Part shown: positions 1-7,817 of the stretch, in pieces
How positions within the stretch are numbered: position 1 is the stretch's first letter
Layout of the letters: each line of letters opens with the position of its first letter
NCBI GenBank assembly: GCA_964396385.1
Contig: CAYNFH010000097.1
Span: 1 to 23,345, forward strand
Direction: 5' to 3'
DNA length: 23,345 nucleotides
Source of the DNA: CAYNFH01 sp964396385
GTDB lineage: Bacteria; Armatimonadota; Chthonomonadetes; Chthonomonadales; CAJBBX01
Translations under genes and position numbers: made by a program
Notes under the pieces: generated by a model
What the model was told of the DNA's origin: nothing
The model's input: only the letters and a program-made list of their open reading frames with translations
Database searches by the model: none

Positions 1-95
1 GCCCGGCCCTCGCCGCTGTCCGCTATCGCGGCCAAAGCGCGGCTCACCCGTGCTCAGAATGACAAGCCTGGCCCGTCCTCCGTCTTCCCTCCTAA

Positions 96-125
96 TTGAC
101 AACGGCGCGACGATGGTGTTATTCT
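96..125 (+). promoter_or_regulatory. Candidate sigma-70 promoter upstream of the PhyH gene
   Basis: A perfect -35 hexamer TTGACA lies at 96-101 and a moderate -10 TATTCT at 120-125 (18-base spacer). A second -10-like TATACT lies at 143-148. A small hairpin (CCGCCG 149-154 / CGGCGG 163-168) follows in the presumed leader before the gene starts at 242. The rest of 1-241 shows no gene I can support; 71-89 carries a short pyrimidine-rich stretch resembling the repeat arm at 1119-1137. Confidence 0.4.
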
Positions 126-241
126 TCAGTGAACCGGTTTACTATACTCCGCCGGGTCTATTCGGCGGCCTGCCGTTGTTCCCCTTCGGAGACTGAAAAC
201 CTCCACAAGTCGGCTGTACAAAACGCCACGGGAGATTCTAT

Positions 242-1039
242 ATGACCATGACCGACGCCTCCACCGCCACCACCGGGTGGAAGGTTCTGGACCACGCCAC
301 GCCCGAGCAGGTAGCGTTCTACCGCGACCAGGGCTACCTGAAGATGGGCCGCGTATTCACCGAGCCCGAGCTGAACGCGCTGCGCGATCACGTGGACGAG
401 ATGATCGCCAACCTCCCGCCTGGAAAGCGCCCGGAAGAGATGGACCGTCCTCATTTCGAGGACCCGTGGCTTTTCCGTTACCTCACGAACCCGCGCGTGC
501 TGGACATCATCGAGGACTTCATCGGTCCGGACATCGTGCTCTGGTCCAGCCACTTCATCGCCAAGCCCAAGGGCGATGGCAAGGCGGTCCCTTGGCATAC
601 GGACGGCGCGTACTGGAACAAGCGGCTGAAACCGATGAACGTCATCACGCTCTGGCTGGCTGTCGATCCGTCGGTCGTGGAGAACGGCTGCATGCGGGTT
701 ATCCCGGGCTCCCACAAGCAGATCCAGGCGGCGCTGGATGAGTACGTGGGCGTGGACAAGGAGAAGAATGTCTTCGGCTCCCAGCTCAAGAACGTGGACG
801 AGTCCAAGGCAGTGGATCTCGAGCTTCAGGTCGGCGAGTGCCACTTCCACGACGCGTGGACCATCCACGGCTCCAACCCGAACTTCTCCGACATGCGCCG
901 TTGCGGCTACACTATGCGCTACATGCCGGCGAACGTGGAGTACCACGGCGAGGAGCGGTGGCCGCACCAGATCTACCTGGTGCGCGGCAAGGACCGCACC
1001 AACGGCCACAACCAGTACACGCCCATACCGGAATTCTGA
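242..1039 (+). CDS. PhyH (phytanoyl-CoA dioxygenase) family protein
   Basis: A 265-residue cytoplasmic protein of the phytanoyl-CoA dioxygenase (PhyH) superfamily, Fe(II)/2-oxoglutarate-dependent oxygenases that hydroxylate small substrates. The facial triad is visible: H119-x-D121 in PWHTDGAYW and the distal H209 in DAWTIHGSNP, with R219/R220 about ten residues later as candidate 2-oxoglutarate anchor. Length is normal for the family. The ATG at 242 is preceded by GGGAG at 230-234 with 7-base spacing. It is the first gene of a plus-strand cluster with two medium-chain dehydrogenases, separated from the next by a repeat-filled spacer of about 130 bases. The substrate is unknown; environmental PhyH paralogues usually do not act on phytanoyl-CoA, so only the reaction class is supported. 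The TGA stop overlaps the first base pairs of the downstream foldback. Confidence 0.9.
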   Translation: MTMTDASTATTGWKVLDHATPEQVAFYRDQGYLKMGRVFTEPELNALRDHVDEMIANLPPGKRPEEMDRPHFEDPWLFRYLTNPRVLDIIEDFIGPDIVLWSSHFIAKPKGDGKAVPWHTDGAYWNKRLKPMNVITLWLAVDPSVVENGCMRVIPGSHKQIQAALDEYVGVDKEKNVFGSQLKNVDESKAVDLELQVGECHFHDAWTIHGSNPNFSDMRRCGYTMRYMPANVEYHGEERWPHQIYLVRGKDRTNGHNQYTPIPEF

Positions 1040-1141
1040 CGGAGGACGGCAGACGGGAGACGGACAGAGAACGGCGGTCGGAAGTCCGAAGTCCGAAGTC
1101 TGACCGGCGAGGGTCCGTCCGTCTTCCGTCCTCCGTCATCC
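1038..1141. repeat. Foldback of heptamer tandem repeats
   Basis: The left arm is four tandem heptamers of the form GACGGNN (1038-1065). The right arm is three heptamers GTCNTCC (1121-1141). Bases 1038-1056 pair with 1119-1137 at 18 of 19 positions. Between the arms are three copies of another heptamer, GAAGTCC/T (1081-1101). The foldback starts inside the stop codon of the PhyH gene and ends about 28 bases before the next start. It could act as a weak terminator or mRNA stabiliser, but there is no T-tract. Confidence 0.85.
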
Positions 1142-1168
1142 GTTCAGCTTCAGAGAGAGCATCCACCC

Positions 1169-2188
1169 TTGCAAAAAGTCGTGATTACCGGCCCGCGTCA
1201 GGCGGCCGTTACCACTGTCCCGGACCCGCGGGCCAAAGACGATTGGGCGCTGGTCAAGGTGCACGTGGCGCCCATGTGTACGGAGTACAAGGCCTTCCTG
1301 GATGGGAAGGAGGCGCTGCACCTGGGGCACGAGGCCGCCGGCGAGGTAGTCGAGGTCGGCGCCGGGAGCTCCGTCAAGGTGGGAGACCGCGTAGTGGCGA
1401 TGCCGCTCTCCGGCTGTGGCCGCTGCCCGCTCTGCCTGTCCGGCGACTACATCTACTGTGAGAACGCGCCCAGCTACAGCAAGCTGCACGGCTCCGCCGA
1501 GGGGAGCGCCACCATGGGCCAGTACATACTCAAGCAGTCGTTCCTGCTGTGCCCTATTCCGGACGACGTTTCCTACGAGCAGGCAGGGCTCGCCTGCTGC
1601 TCCCTCGGTCCCTCCTACGGCGCCTACCAGCGCATGAGCGTCTCGGCGGCCGACACCGTGCTCGTTACGGGGCTGGGACCGGTCGGCCTGGGAGCCGTCG
1701 CGAACGCCAGGTTCCGGGGCTGCCGCGTTATCGCGGTCGACTCCCAGCCATTTCGGGCGCAACGGGCCCGCGAGATGGGAGCCAATGCCGTGCTGGATCC
1801 GGCCGACGACAGCATCGTGCCCCGTATCAAGGAGATTACGGGCGGCCGGGGCGCGGACAAGTCGCTGGACTGCTCCGGAGTGCCGGAGGCGCAACGGCTC
1901 TGCATCGACGCTACGCGCCGCCGCGGACAGGTAGCGTTCGTGGGAGAGTGCTACAACCGGAAGCTGGAGATCACCGTCAGCCCGGATATGATCCGCAAGG
2001 GCCTCACCCTCCAGGGTTCGTGGCACTACAACCTGGCGGACTATCCCGGCGTGCTGGACGTGATTCGCCGTTCCCCGCTGGCGGACAAGCTGGTAAGCCA
2101 CGAGTTTCCCATGAGCCGGGTCCAGGAGGCCATGGAGCTGTCGGCCAGCCAGAACTGCGCCAAGATCCTGCTGAAACCCTGGGAATAG
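1169..2188 (+). CDS. Zinc-dependent medium-chain alcohol/polyol dehydrogenase
   Basis: A 339-residue medium-chain dehydrogenase/reductase (MDR), an NAD(P)-dependent oxidoreductase of the alcohol or polyol dehydrogenase type. Catalytic-zinc ligands are C37 (APMCTEY) and H54-E55 in GHEAAGEV. The structural-zinc lobe has four cysteines, C83, C86, C89 and C97. The Rossmann glycine motif is GLGPVG at 168-173, with acidic D191 at the end of the second strand, which favours NAD over NADP. The start is a TTG at 1169 behind a purine-rich GAGAGAG stretch; the protein begins exactly where MDR proteins normally do. The stop is 4 bases before the next dehydrogenase gene, so the two are almost certainly co-transcribed. 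The substrate is not determinable; sugar alcohols or sugars are plausible for this subgroup. Confidence 0.88.
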   Translation: MQKVVITGPRQAAVTTVPDPRAKDDWALVKVHVAPMCTEYKAFLDGKEALHLGHEAAGEVVEVGAGSSVKVGDRVVAMPLSGCGRCPLCLSGDYIYCENAPSYSKLHGSAEGSATMGQYILKQSFLLCPIPDDVSYEQAGLACCSLGPSYGAYQRMSVSAADTVLVTGLGPVGLGAVANARFRGCRVIAVDSQPFRAQRAREMGANAVLDPADDSIVPRIKEITGGRGADKSLDCSGVPEAQRLCIDATRRRGQVAFVGECYNRKLEITVSPDMIRKGLTLQGSWHYNLADYPGVLDVIRRSPLADKLVSHEFPMSRVQEAMELSASQNCAKILLKPWE

Positions 2189-2192
2189 AAGC

Positions 2193-3395
2193 GTGAACAA
2201 CAAGACTTCCACCCTCACCGCAGAACGACCCGCCAGGGCCGGGCTTAACGGCGCCGGTCCCCCGGAGGCCGCGCAGGCCGCCAAGCCCAGGCGCAGGCGC
2301 GGCAACATGAGTGGTGTCCGCGCCATCATCGTCTCCGAGCAGGAGATGCACTTCGAGGAGTTCAAGGTCCCCCGCGAGCCGGAGGGCGAGGAGGTCCTCG
2401 TCCGCATCGAGCGCACCATCATCAGCGCGGGCACGGAGCTGGCCAACTACACCGGCCTGGATCCGGACACGCGCCGGCCCAATAAGTGGTGCACTTACCC
2501 CTGGAACCCGGGTTACGGCGGCATCGGGCGCGTTCTGGCGGTGGGGCCCGACGTGAAGCGGTTCGAGCCGGGCGACCGGGTCTACAGCCGGTTCCAGCAC
2601 GCCAATGTCGCGCTCATCGACTCCTCCAAGCAGTTCTGCGTCAAGGTGCCGGAGAAGCTGGACTCCACCACGGCCGCCTTCGTCCGCATGGGCAACGTGG
2701 CTATCACCGCATACCAGCGCGCGAACGTCAATATGGGCAACGCCGTCGCCGTGATGGGTCTGGGCCTCGTGGGCAACCTGGCGGGGCAGTTCTTCCGGAT
2801 CGGCGGACAGCGCGTGATAGGAATGGACCTCTCCGAGCGCCGTCGCGCCCTCGCGGAGCAGACCGGCTTCTACGCCACCGTGGATCCCAGCCGTTACGCG
2901 CTCTCCCGCAACCTCCTGGCCCGCCTGAAGGCACTCAACAACGACGCGCCGCCACGCGCCATCGTCGAGGCGGTTGGCGATTCCCGGCTTATTGAGCTCG
3001 GGATCAAGCTGGTCTCTCCCAACGGCCAGGTGATCATGCTGGGCACCCCCCGCGCGCCATACGAGACCAACTGCACCCCCTTCCTGGACATGGCGCACCG
3101 GCGGGGCATCAGCATCGTCGGCGCGCTGGAGTGGACCATCCCGCTGCTCAAGAAACAGAGCCCCGGCAACACCACGGAGTCCAATGCGGAGCTCATCCTG
3201 CGCCTCATCGAGTCCGGCCAGCTCCAGGTGGCGCCGCTCCTCTCCCACGTCATCGCGCCCTCCGACCTGGATTCGGCCTACCAGGGCCTGCTCCACAGAA
3301 AGGACGAGTACCTGGGCGTGGTGGTGGACTGGGAGAACTATCCGGCGCCCACCGCCAACTACGTGTTCCACGGCCGCCGCCCCCGCCGAAAATAG
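2193..3395 (+). CDS. Zinc-lobe-less medium-chain dehydrogenase (MDR) paralogue
   Basis: An oxidoreductase of the MDR superfamily, up to 400 residues. It has a GroES-like N-terminal half (GTELANYTGLDP, then GYGGIGRVLAVG) and a Rossmann half (GLGLVGNLAGQFF). It lacks the four-cysteine structural-zinc lobe of its upstream neighbour and shows no clear catalytic Cys/GHE pair, so it is probably zinc-independent. Two starts are possible: GTG at 2193, 4 bases after the previous stop, or ATG at 2307 (residue 39), where homology should begin. The first 38 residues are Ala/Pro-rich and end in KPRRRR, so either a disordered basic extension or an over-long call. Neither start has a good ribosome-binding site; coupling to the upstream gene favours 2193. 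Substrate unknown. Confidence 0.8.
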   Translation: MNNKTSTLTAERPARAGLNGAGPPEAAQAAKPRRRRGNMSGVRAIIVSEQEMHFEEFKVPREPEGEEVLVRIERTIISAGTELANYTGLDPDTRRPNKWCTYPWNPGYGGIGRVLAVGPDVKRFEPGDRVYSRFQHANVALIDSSKQFCVKVPEKLDSTTAAFVRMGNVAITAYQRANVNMGNAVAVMGLGLVGNLAGQFFRIGGQRVIGMDLSERRRALAEQTGFYATVDPSRYALSRNLLARLKALNNDAPPRAIVEAVGDSRLIELGIKLVSPNGQVIMLGTPRAPYETNCTPFLDMAHRRGISIVGALEWTIPLLKKQSPGNTTESNAELILRLIESGQLQVAPLLSHVIAPSDLDSAYQGLLHRKDEYLGVVVDWENYPAPTANYVFHGRRPRRK

Positions 3396-3409
3396 CGCGG
3401 CGGCCGCCC

Positions 3410-4951
3410 TCATCCGCGCGGTTTCAGAACCGCCAAGAGAACGTGATCTCCGGTGATAGAAAGGTCTCTGAGCTCGTTTCCGGAGAGCGTGGGGCGAGCC
3501 TGGATTGGCTGACCCTTTTCATTACAGACCGTCGGCGCGGCATATCCCCCAGCGGGGAGCTTCACGGCTACTGTCTCGAGCCGCGGATCCGGGGCCATGC
3601 CGGAGTTGTCCTGAACCTCCGTGCGCGTCGAGCTGCGCAGCCAGCCAGCCACGATGAGGTCCCCGTTCAGCTTCTGGAACACGTGCACCACGCTCTGCGA
3701 CCCCGGAGGCGCGTCGACGCGGCACTCAGAATCCACGCACCGCTCCGGACTGTCGAACAGCCGGTTGAACAGCCGCAGCGCGCCCATGTCCGGCTTGGGC
3801 TTCCCCCGCACGTCTAGGACGCCCAGGTGCCGGTTCACGTCGTCCCCTATCACGGCCGTCGAGGGCGGCAGGTCGTTGATCCGGTACCAGGCCGTAAGCG
3901 ATAGCTCCTGGGTGGAGAGCGCCAGCAGCTCCAGCTTCAGCAGCGCCGCCGCCTGGTAGGCAGGAGTGTGCTCGTAGCCGTAGACGATGTAGACCCCGTA
4001 ACTGTCCGCCATGTTCGGCTGGTAGCGATAGTCCGCGTAGCCGAACTCCGCCAGCCAGAGATCCGCACGGCATCCGGCGCTCCGCATCAGCCGGTAGAGC
4101 GCGTCGATCCGGCCGGGCAGCGTCTCCATCCTTCTATCGTCCCACGTCTCAAGGTACGCGTGCGTGTTGACCACGTCAACGAGGTCGCCCACGTGGAACT
4201 TGGTGAACAGCTCCCGGGCAAACTCGTCCGCCCCTCCCGCGATGCCGCCCAGCACCACCGCCGCGGCCGGATCTCCCCGCCGAACCCCCTCGGCTCCGTA
4301 TCTAACCATCCGGGCGAACTGCTCCACGGTGCCCCGCCAGAACGGCGAGATGTCCGGCTCGTTCCACAGCTCCCATGAGTGAACCTTTCCCCGATACCGG
4401 CGCGAGATCACCTCCATGAACTCGCCGAACTTGCGCAGGTCGCGCGGTGGCTGAGTCCAGAACTGGTCCGGACTGGACGCCAGCCACCCAGGCGTGTAGC
4501 AGACGTACGGAATGAGGGTCACTCCATACTTCGGCGCAAGGCGGACAAGCAGGTCCCAGAAGCCGAAGTTGTACTTGCCCCGCTCCCGCTCGATGTCGCT
4601 CCACGGAATCCCGCACCGCAGCACCTTGGCCCCTGCCTGGTGGGCGGCTTCCAGGTCCCTCTCCAGTTTGGGGCGCGTGCGGGACTCCTGCGGGTAGTCG
4701 TCACAGATTCCGGCGGGCTCGTAGTAAAAAGCGTCGCGGTCCTGCTGAGCGGCGCGGGACCAGCGGAAGCGGCGATGAGGCGATGGGCCGATGAGGCGAT
4801 GGGGCGTGGGCGGAGTCGTGAGTCGTGGGTCGTGAGTCCTGAGAACGGCATTGCGACTTCGGACCATGGACGACCGATTGAACTGAAGGTGTGCGACAAG
4901 GTGCAGAGCGGCAAGCGCGAGGCAAAGAGTGAAGAGGCGCGAATGGGACAT
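3410..4951 (-). CDS. Secreted clan GH-A-type glycoside hydrolase
   Basis: A 513-residue exported (beta/alpha)8-barrel glycosidase, closest in feel to GH39/GH5/GH42-like members of clan GH-A. The acid/base Glu is E198 in LWNEPD and the likely nucleophile E302 in WLAEFGYAD. A C-terminal beta-type region follows the barrel (roughly residue 400 on). The N-terminus MSHSRLFTLCLALAALHLVA is a signal peptide. I chose ATG 4951; an ATG at 4978 adds nine residues, and neither has a clear Shine-Dalgarno sequence. The frame stays open to 5233, but that part overlaps the divergent PPIase gene and is rejected. Between the signal peptide and the barrel, residues about 37-60 are encoded by tandem octamers and heptamers (4774-4841). 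No ATG, GTG or TTG lies between these repeats and the barrel, so they must be translated. Likely role: polysaccharide or glycoside breakdown. Confidence 0.82.
   Translation of the reverse strand: MSHSRLFTLCLALAALHLVAHLQFNRSSMVRSRNAVLRTHDPRLTTPPTPHRLIGPSPHRRFRWSRAAQQDRDAFYYEPAGICDDYPQESRTRPKLERDLEAAHQAGAKVLRCGIPWSDIERERGKYNFGFWDLLVRLAPKYGVTLIPYVCYTPGWLASSPDQFWTQPPRDLRKFGEFMEVISRRYRGKVHSWELWNEPDISPFWRGTVEQFARMVRYGAEGVRRGDPAAAVVLGGIAGGADEFARELFTKFHVGDLVDVVNTHAYLETWDDRRMETLPGRIDALYRLMRSAGCRADLWLAEFGYADYRYQPNMADSYGVYIVYGYEHTPAYQAAALLKLELLALSTQELSLTAWYRINDLPPSTAVIGDDVNRHLGVLDVRGKPKPDMGALRLFNRLFDSPERCVDSECRVDAPPGSQSVVHVFQKLNGDLIVAGWLRSSTRTEVQDNSGMAPDPRLETVAVKLPAGGYAAPTVCNEKGQPIQARPTLSGNELRDLSITGDHVLLAVLKPRG
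4774..4841. repeat. Tandem octamers and heptamers inside the glycoside hydrolase gene
   Basis: Four tandem octamers (GATGAGGC, GATGGGCC, GATGAGGC, GATGGGGC) occupy 4774-4805, and four heptamers (AGTCGTG twice, GGTCGTG, AGTCCTG) occupy 4814-4841. They resemble the repeats in spacers elsewhere in this window but lie within the reading frame, encoding a Pro/His/Arg-rich linker on the minus strand. Confidence 0.85.
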
Positions 4952-4954
4952 GAT

Positions 4955-4984
4955 TTGCGAAAACGGACCACTTTCCATTAAGAT
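4955..4984 (+). promoter_or_regulatory. Candidate promoter of the PPIase gene
   Basis: A -35-like TTGCGA at 4955-4960 and a -10-like TAAGAT at 4979-4984 (18-base spacer) lie in the short divergent spacer, followed by the strong Shine-Dalgarno AAAGGAG at 5018-5024. Both hexamers are imperfect. Confidence 0.3.
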
Positions 4985-5032
4985 AGTGACTAGGACAATC
5001 CCCCAAAGTCGGATCCGAAAGGAGATATGTAG

Positions 5033-6226
5033 TTGGTTATGGATACGCGGCGCACTGCCGCGCCGGCCGCGCTCGCGGCACTGTTCACGACGTGTCTGGC
5101 CATCCCGGCCCTCGCGCAGCACCCCTCGGCTGCCCCCACCAAGCCTCATTCTACCGCCGCCGCTGCCACGGATTCCGCCGCGGTGGTCGCAACCGTTAAC
5201 GGAAAGCCGATAACGCGGGGCGAGGTCCTGCACAACCTGTTGGGGTTTGAGACGGCCTGGATCGAGGCCACCAATCCGCGCATGGTCCAGTCCGCCCGCC
5301 AGCAGAGGCCGGCCGGCGCCTCGATATCCTACTCCATCGGGACTCTGGTACTGGAACGCATGCAGGCCAACGGAGGGCAGCCGGTCACCCTTACCCGCCA
5401 GGATATCTCAAACTGGCTGTTCAAAGACAAGCCGCCGATCCTCGCGCAGTGGGTGGGTCAGATGATCCAGCAGAATGCCATCCAGCAGGATGCGCGGGCC
5501 AAGGGCGTCGCCGTCACGCCCACTGAGATCCAGAAGCGCGTCCAGGAGCAGCTCGAGAGCGCGCGCCGGCAGCTCCAGATTGCCACCGCCTCCGACGCGC
5601 AGGTGTACAAGGCCGTCGGCCGCAGCCCCGAGTGGCTCCGCGACCAGGTCCGCACCTCGCTGTTGCTGGAGAAGCTGGTGGAGCGGGACCGGCAGGCCAA
5701 GCTCGGCCATCCGCTCGGCCCCAACGACTTCATGGATGCCAGCCAGATACTGGTGGCTGTCCACGAGAACGACCCCGCCAAGAAGGACCAGGCCTGGGCC
5801 GACGCGCTGAAGAAGATCCAGGGCATTCAGGAAGAGATCAAGAGCGGCAAAATAAGCTTCGAAGAGGCCGCCGAAAAGTACAGCGACGATCCCAGCAAGT
5901 TCCGCAAGGGGGAGATGGGCCTATTCATGCGCGGCCAGATGGTGTCAGATTTCGAGAATGCGGCGTGGAGCCAGGAGCCCGGCAAGGTGGGTGAGCCCGT
6001 CAAGACCCAGTTCGGCTACCACCTGATCCGAGTCAACCGCCTCGGCAAGGACACCACCGGCCCCGAGCGGGAGAACCTGCAGAAGCAGGACCTGCAACGT
6101 CGAATGCAGCTCTACATGCAGGACCTCATGACCCGTACCAAGGTGACCAACACCCTGGCGGAGGCGCAGCCGAACCCCTTCGGCGGCCCCGGCGCCCCCG
6201 GCCCCCGTCCCACCGCGCCCCATTAG
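5033..6226 (+). CDS. Secreted parvulin-type peptidyl-prolyl isomerase (SurA/PrsA-like)
   Basis: A 397-residue exported folding factor that isomerises Xaa-Pro bonds in secreted or outer-membrane proteins. The signal peptide ends at PALA-QH (cleavage after about residue 28). A SurA-N-like helical chaperone region follows, opening with VATVNGKPITRGEV (52-65). A single rotamase (parvulin) domain lies at about 236-337, recognisable from the ASQILV start, the EEAAEKYSDDPS segment and the FGYHLIRV end. The tail is Pro/Gly-rich. The start is either TTG 5033, ideally placed 8 bases after AAAGGAG (5018-5024), or ATG 5039; they differ by two residues. The gene is divergent from the glycoside hydrolase and convergent with hflX across a GC-rich branched foldback. 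One PPIase domain fits PrsA or a reduced SurA; it should act in the cell envelope. Confidence 0.88.
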   Translation: MVMDTRRTAAPAALAALFTTCLAIPALAQHPSAAPTKPHSTAAAATDSAAVVATVNGKPITRGEVLHNLLGFETAWIEATNPRMVQSARQQRPAGASISYSIGTLVLERMQANGGQPVTLTRQDISNWLFKDKPPILAQWVGQMIQQNAIQQDARAKGVAVTPTEIQKRVQEQLESARRQLQIATASDAQVYKAVGRSPEWLRDQVRTSLLLEKLVERDRQAKLGHPLGPNDFMDASQILVAVHENDPAKKDQAWADALKKIQGIQEEIKSGKISFEEAAEKYSDDPSKFRKGEMGLFMRGQMVSDFENAAWSQEPGKVGEPVKTQFGYHLIRVNRLGKDTTGPERENLQKQDLQRRMQLYMQDLMTRTKVTNTLAEAQPNPFGGPGAPGPRPTAPH

Positions 6227-6244
6227 GCTACCGGGGACAGGCTC

Positions 6245-6383
6245 CTACGCCCGGGGGTTATCGCCCGGGCGTAGCGCCGCCCCGGGCTGAAACCCCGGGG
6301 CTATTGTAAGGGAACCCCCGCGGGCTGGAGAGCCGGCTTCAGCCGGGTTCTCCTTCAATAGCGCCGGGGTTCAGCCCGGCGCA
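6245..6383. terminator. GC-rich branched foldback between convergent genes, possible bidirectional terminator
   Basis: An 11-bp perfect hairpin (6245-6255 / 6264-6274, 8-base loop) is followed by a long imperfect inverted repeat: about 6278-6306 pairs with 6356-6382, roughly 24 of 27 positions. This encloses an internal hairpin at 6327-6353. The motif of alternating GGGGCTGAA-like and TTCAGCCCC-like runs resembles the abundant GC-rich palindromes of many soil bacteria. It fills the spacer between the convergent PPIase and hflX stops. There is no U-tract, so a terminator role is inferred from position. Confidence 0.6.
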
Positions 6384-6401
6384 CTTAGTGGCGGCTATCA
6401 C

Positions 6402-7694
6402 CTACGCCCGCTTCCTCTCCGGCAGGGCGATGCGGTAGTCCGCCAGACGGCCAGCCAGGTCGCGCGTAACCTCCGCCTCCACGTAGATACAGTCCGCCCG
6501 GTAGTCCGCCCTATGCACCCGGCCGTACTCGTAGCACTGGGCCACCAGGTCGCTCCGGTCGTAGGGAATCTCCAGCGCTAACGGCACGAGCAGCGACTTG
6601 AGGGTTGTCACTATCCGCTCGATGAGCGCCGGAATTCCCGCCGCCGTGCGCGCCGAGATGTAGCACGAGTTGGGAGTCTCCGTCACCAGCTCCCGCAGCC
6701 GGTACTGGTCATGCACCAGGTCCGCCTTATTGAACACGGTGACCACCGGCTTTCCCCCCGCGCCGATGTCGACCAGCACCTCCTCCACCGCGTCCCGTTG
6801 GAGGTCCGACTGTGGGTGGCTCGCGTCCACGATATGGATCAGGAAGTCCGCCTCGTTCACCTCCTCAAGCGTGGCGCGGAATGCCGCCACCAGGTCGTGC
6901 GGCAGGTTCCGGATGAAGCCCACCGTATCCGTCAGCAGGATGCCCCAGCCGTCCGGGAGCACCACGCGGCGCGTGGTGGGGTCCAGCGTAGCAAACAGCT
7001 TCGGGTCCGCGTACACGTCCGCCCCGGAGAGTGTGTTCATCAGCGTGGACTTGCCGGCGCTCGTGTAGCCCACGAGGGCCGCTGCCGGAAACGGCAGCCT
7101 GCGGCGCAGGCTGCGCTGCTGGTGGCGCTGGCTCCGGACCTCCGCCAGCTCTTCCTCCAGGTCGCTGATGCGGTCACGGACCTTGCGGCGGTCCGTCTCC
7201 AGCTTGGTCTCTCCCGCGCCGCCCCGCACTCCGATGCCGCCCTGCTGGCGCTCGAACTTGGTGTACAGGTTCATGAGCCGCGGCAGGAGGTAGGTCATCT
7301 GGGCGAGCTCCACCTGGAGCTTGCCCTCCCGGGTGTGCGCGCGCTGCGCGAAGATGTCCAGGATTAGCTGGGTACGGTCGATAACCCGGATGCCCAGGAG
7401 CTCCTGCAGATTGCGCTGCTGGGTGGGCGAGAGTTCGCTGTCCACGATCACCAGGTCCAGACCCGTGTCCTTCGCCGCCGCCGCGACCTCTTCCGCCTTG
7501 CCGCGCCCAATGTAGTAGGCCGGATCCGGCTGGGCGCGATGCTGGTGCATCTCCCCTACCACCTGCGCTCCGGCCGTGGTAGCCAGTGAGCGCAGCTCCT
7601 CCGCCGCGTACGGCTCCGCCGCCTCATCGCTCTCCACGCAGACGATGAGGGCCCTCTCCACCGCGTCGACTGTATGCATTGCCTGCCTGGGCAT
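6402..7694 (-). CDS. hflX: Ribosome-associated GTPase HflX
   Basis: A 430-residue GTPase of the HflX family, which binds the 50S subunit and splits stalled or heat-damaged ribosomes. The N-terminal domain includes YIGRGKAEEV (61-70) and the family stretch VIVDSELSPTQQRNL. A glycine-rich linker (QQGGIGVRGGAGETKLETDR) precedes the GTPase domain. G1 is GYTSAGKS (209-216), with Ser where Asn is more usual; G3 is DTVGF (256-260) and G4 NKAD (322-325). I chose ATG 7694 because GGAG lies 7 bases upstream. The frame is open to 7763, but that part is encoded by tandem repeats. It is transcribed away from the acetyltransferase gene and converges on the PPIase gene. Two SPFH genes lie about 0.8 kb away, recalling the hflX-hflK-hflC neighbourhood of Proteobacteria. 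Confidence 0.95.
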   Translation of the reverse strand: MPRQAMHTVDAVERALIVCVESDEAAEPYAAEELRSLATTAGAQVVGEMHQHRAQPDPAYYIGRGKAEEVAAAAKDTGLDLVIVDSELSPTQQRNLQELLGIRVIDRTQLILDIFAQRAHTREGKLQVELAQMTYLLPRLMNLYTKFERQQGGIGVRGGAGETKLETDRRKVRDRISDLEEELAEVRSQRHQQRSLRRRLPFPAAALVGYTSAGKSTLMNTLSGADVYADPKLFATLDPTTRRVVLPDGWGILLTDTVGFIRNLPHDLVAAFRATLEEVNEADFLIHIVDASHPQSDLQRDAVEEVLVDIGAGGKPVVTVFNKADLVHDQYRLRELVTETPNSCYISARTAAGIPALIERIVTTLKSLLVPLALEIPYDRSDLVAQCYEYGRVHRADYRADCIYVEAEVTRDLAGRLADYRIALPERKRA

Positions 7695-7716
7695 CTGCTC
7701 ACTCCGTTCGCTGAGG

Positions 7717-7778
7717 GATGAGGGATGAAGGATGAAGGATGAATCCGGAATCCGGTCCATCAACCATCAACCATCAAC
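7717..7778. repeat. Two heptamer tandem arrays upstream of hflX
   Basis: Four heptamers (GATGAGG, GATGAAG twice, GATGAAT) lie at 7717-7744 and three perfect CATCAAC heptamers at 7758-7778. The spacer between them carries the GGAATCCGG-type near palindrome. The arrays sit in the divergent spacer between hflX and the acetyltransferase gene, where promoters for both would be expected. Confidence 0.85.
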
Positions 7779-7817
7779 CTCCACCAAATACATCGCTCAC
7801 CCGATAATTTACCTGTT

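Noticed and set aside
1136..3413. Long antisense ORFs opposite the two dehydrogenases
   Set aside because: They are shadows of GC-rich coding sequence; the proteins are low in complexity and match nothing, while the plus-strand frames have all family motifs.
4952..5233. N-terminal extension of the glycoside hydrolase
   Set aside because: It overlaps the divergent PPIase gene and would bury the signal peptide about 95 residues into the protein.
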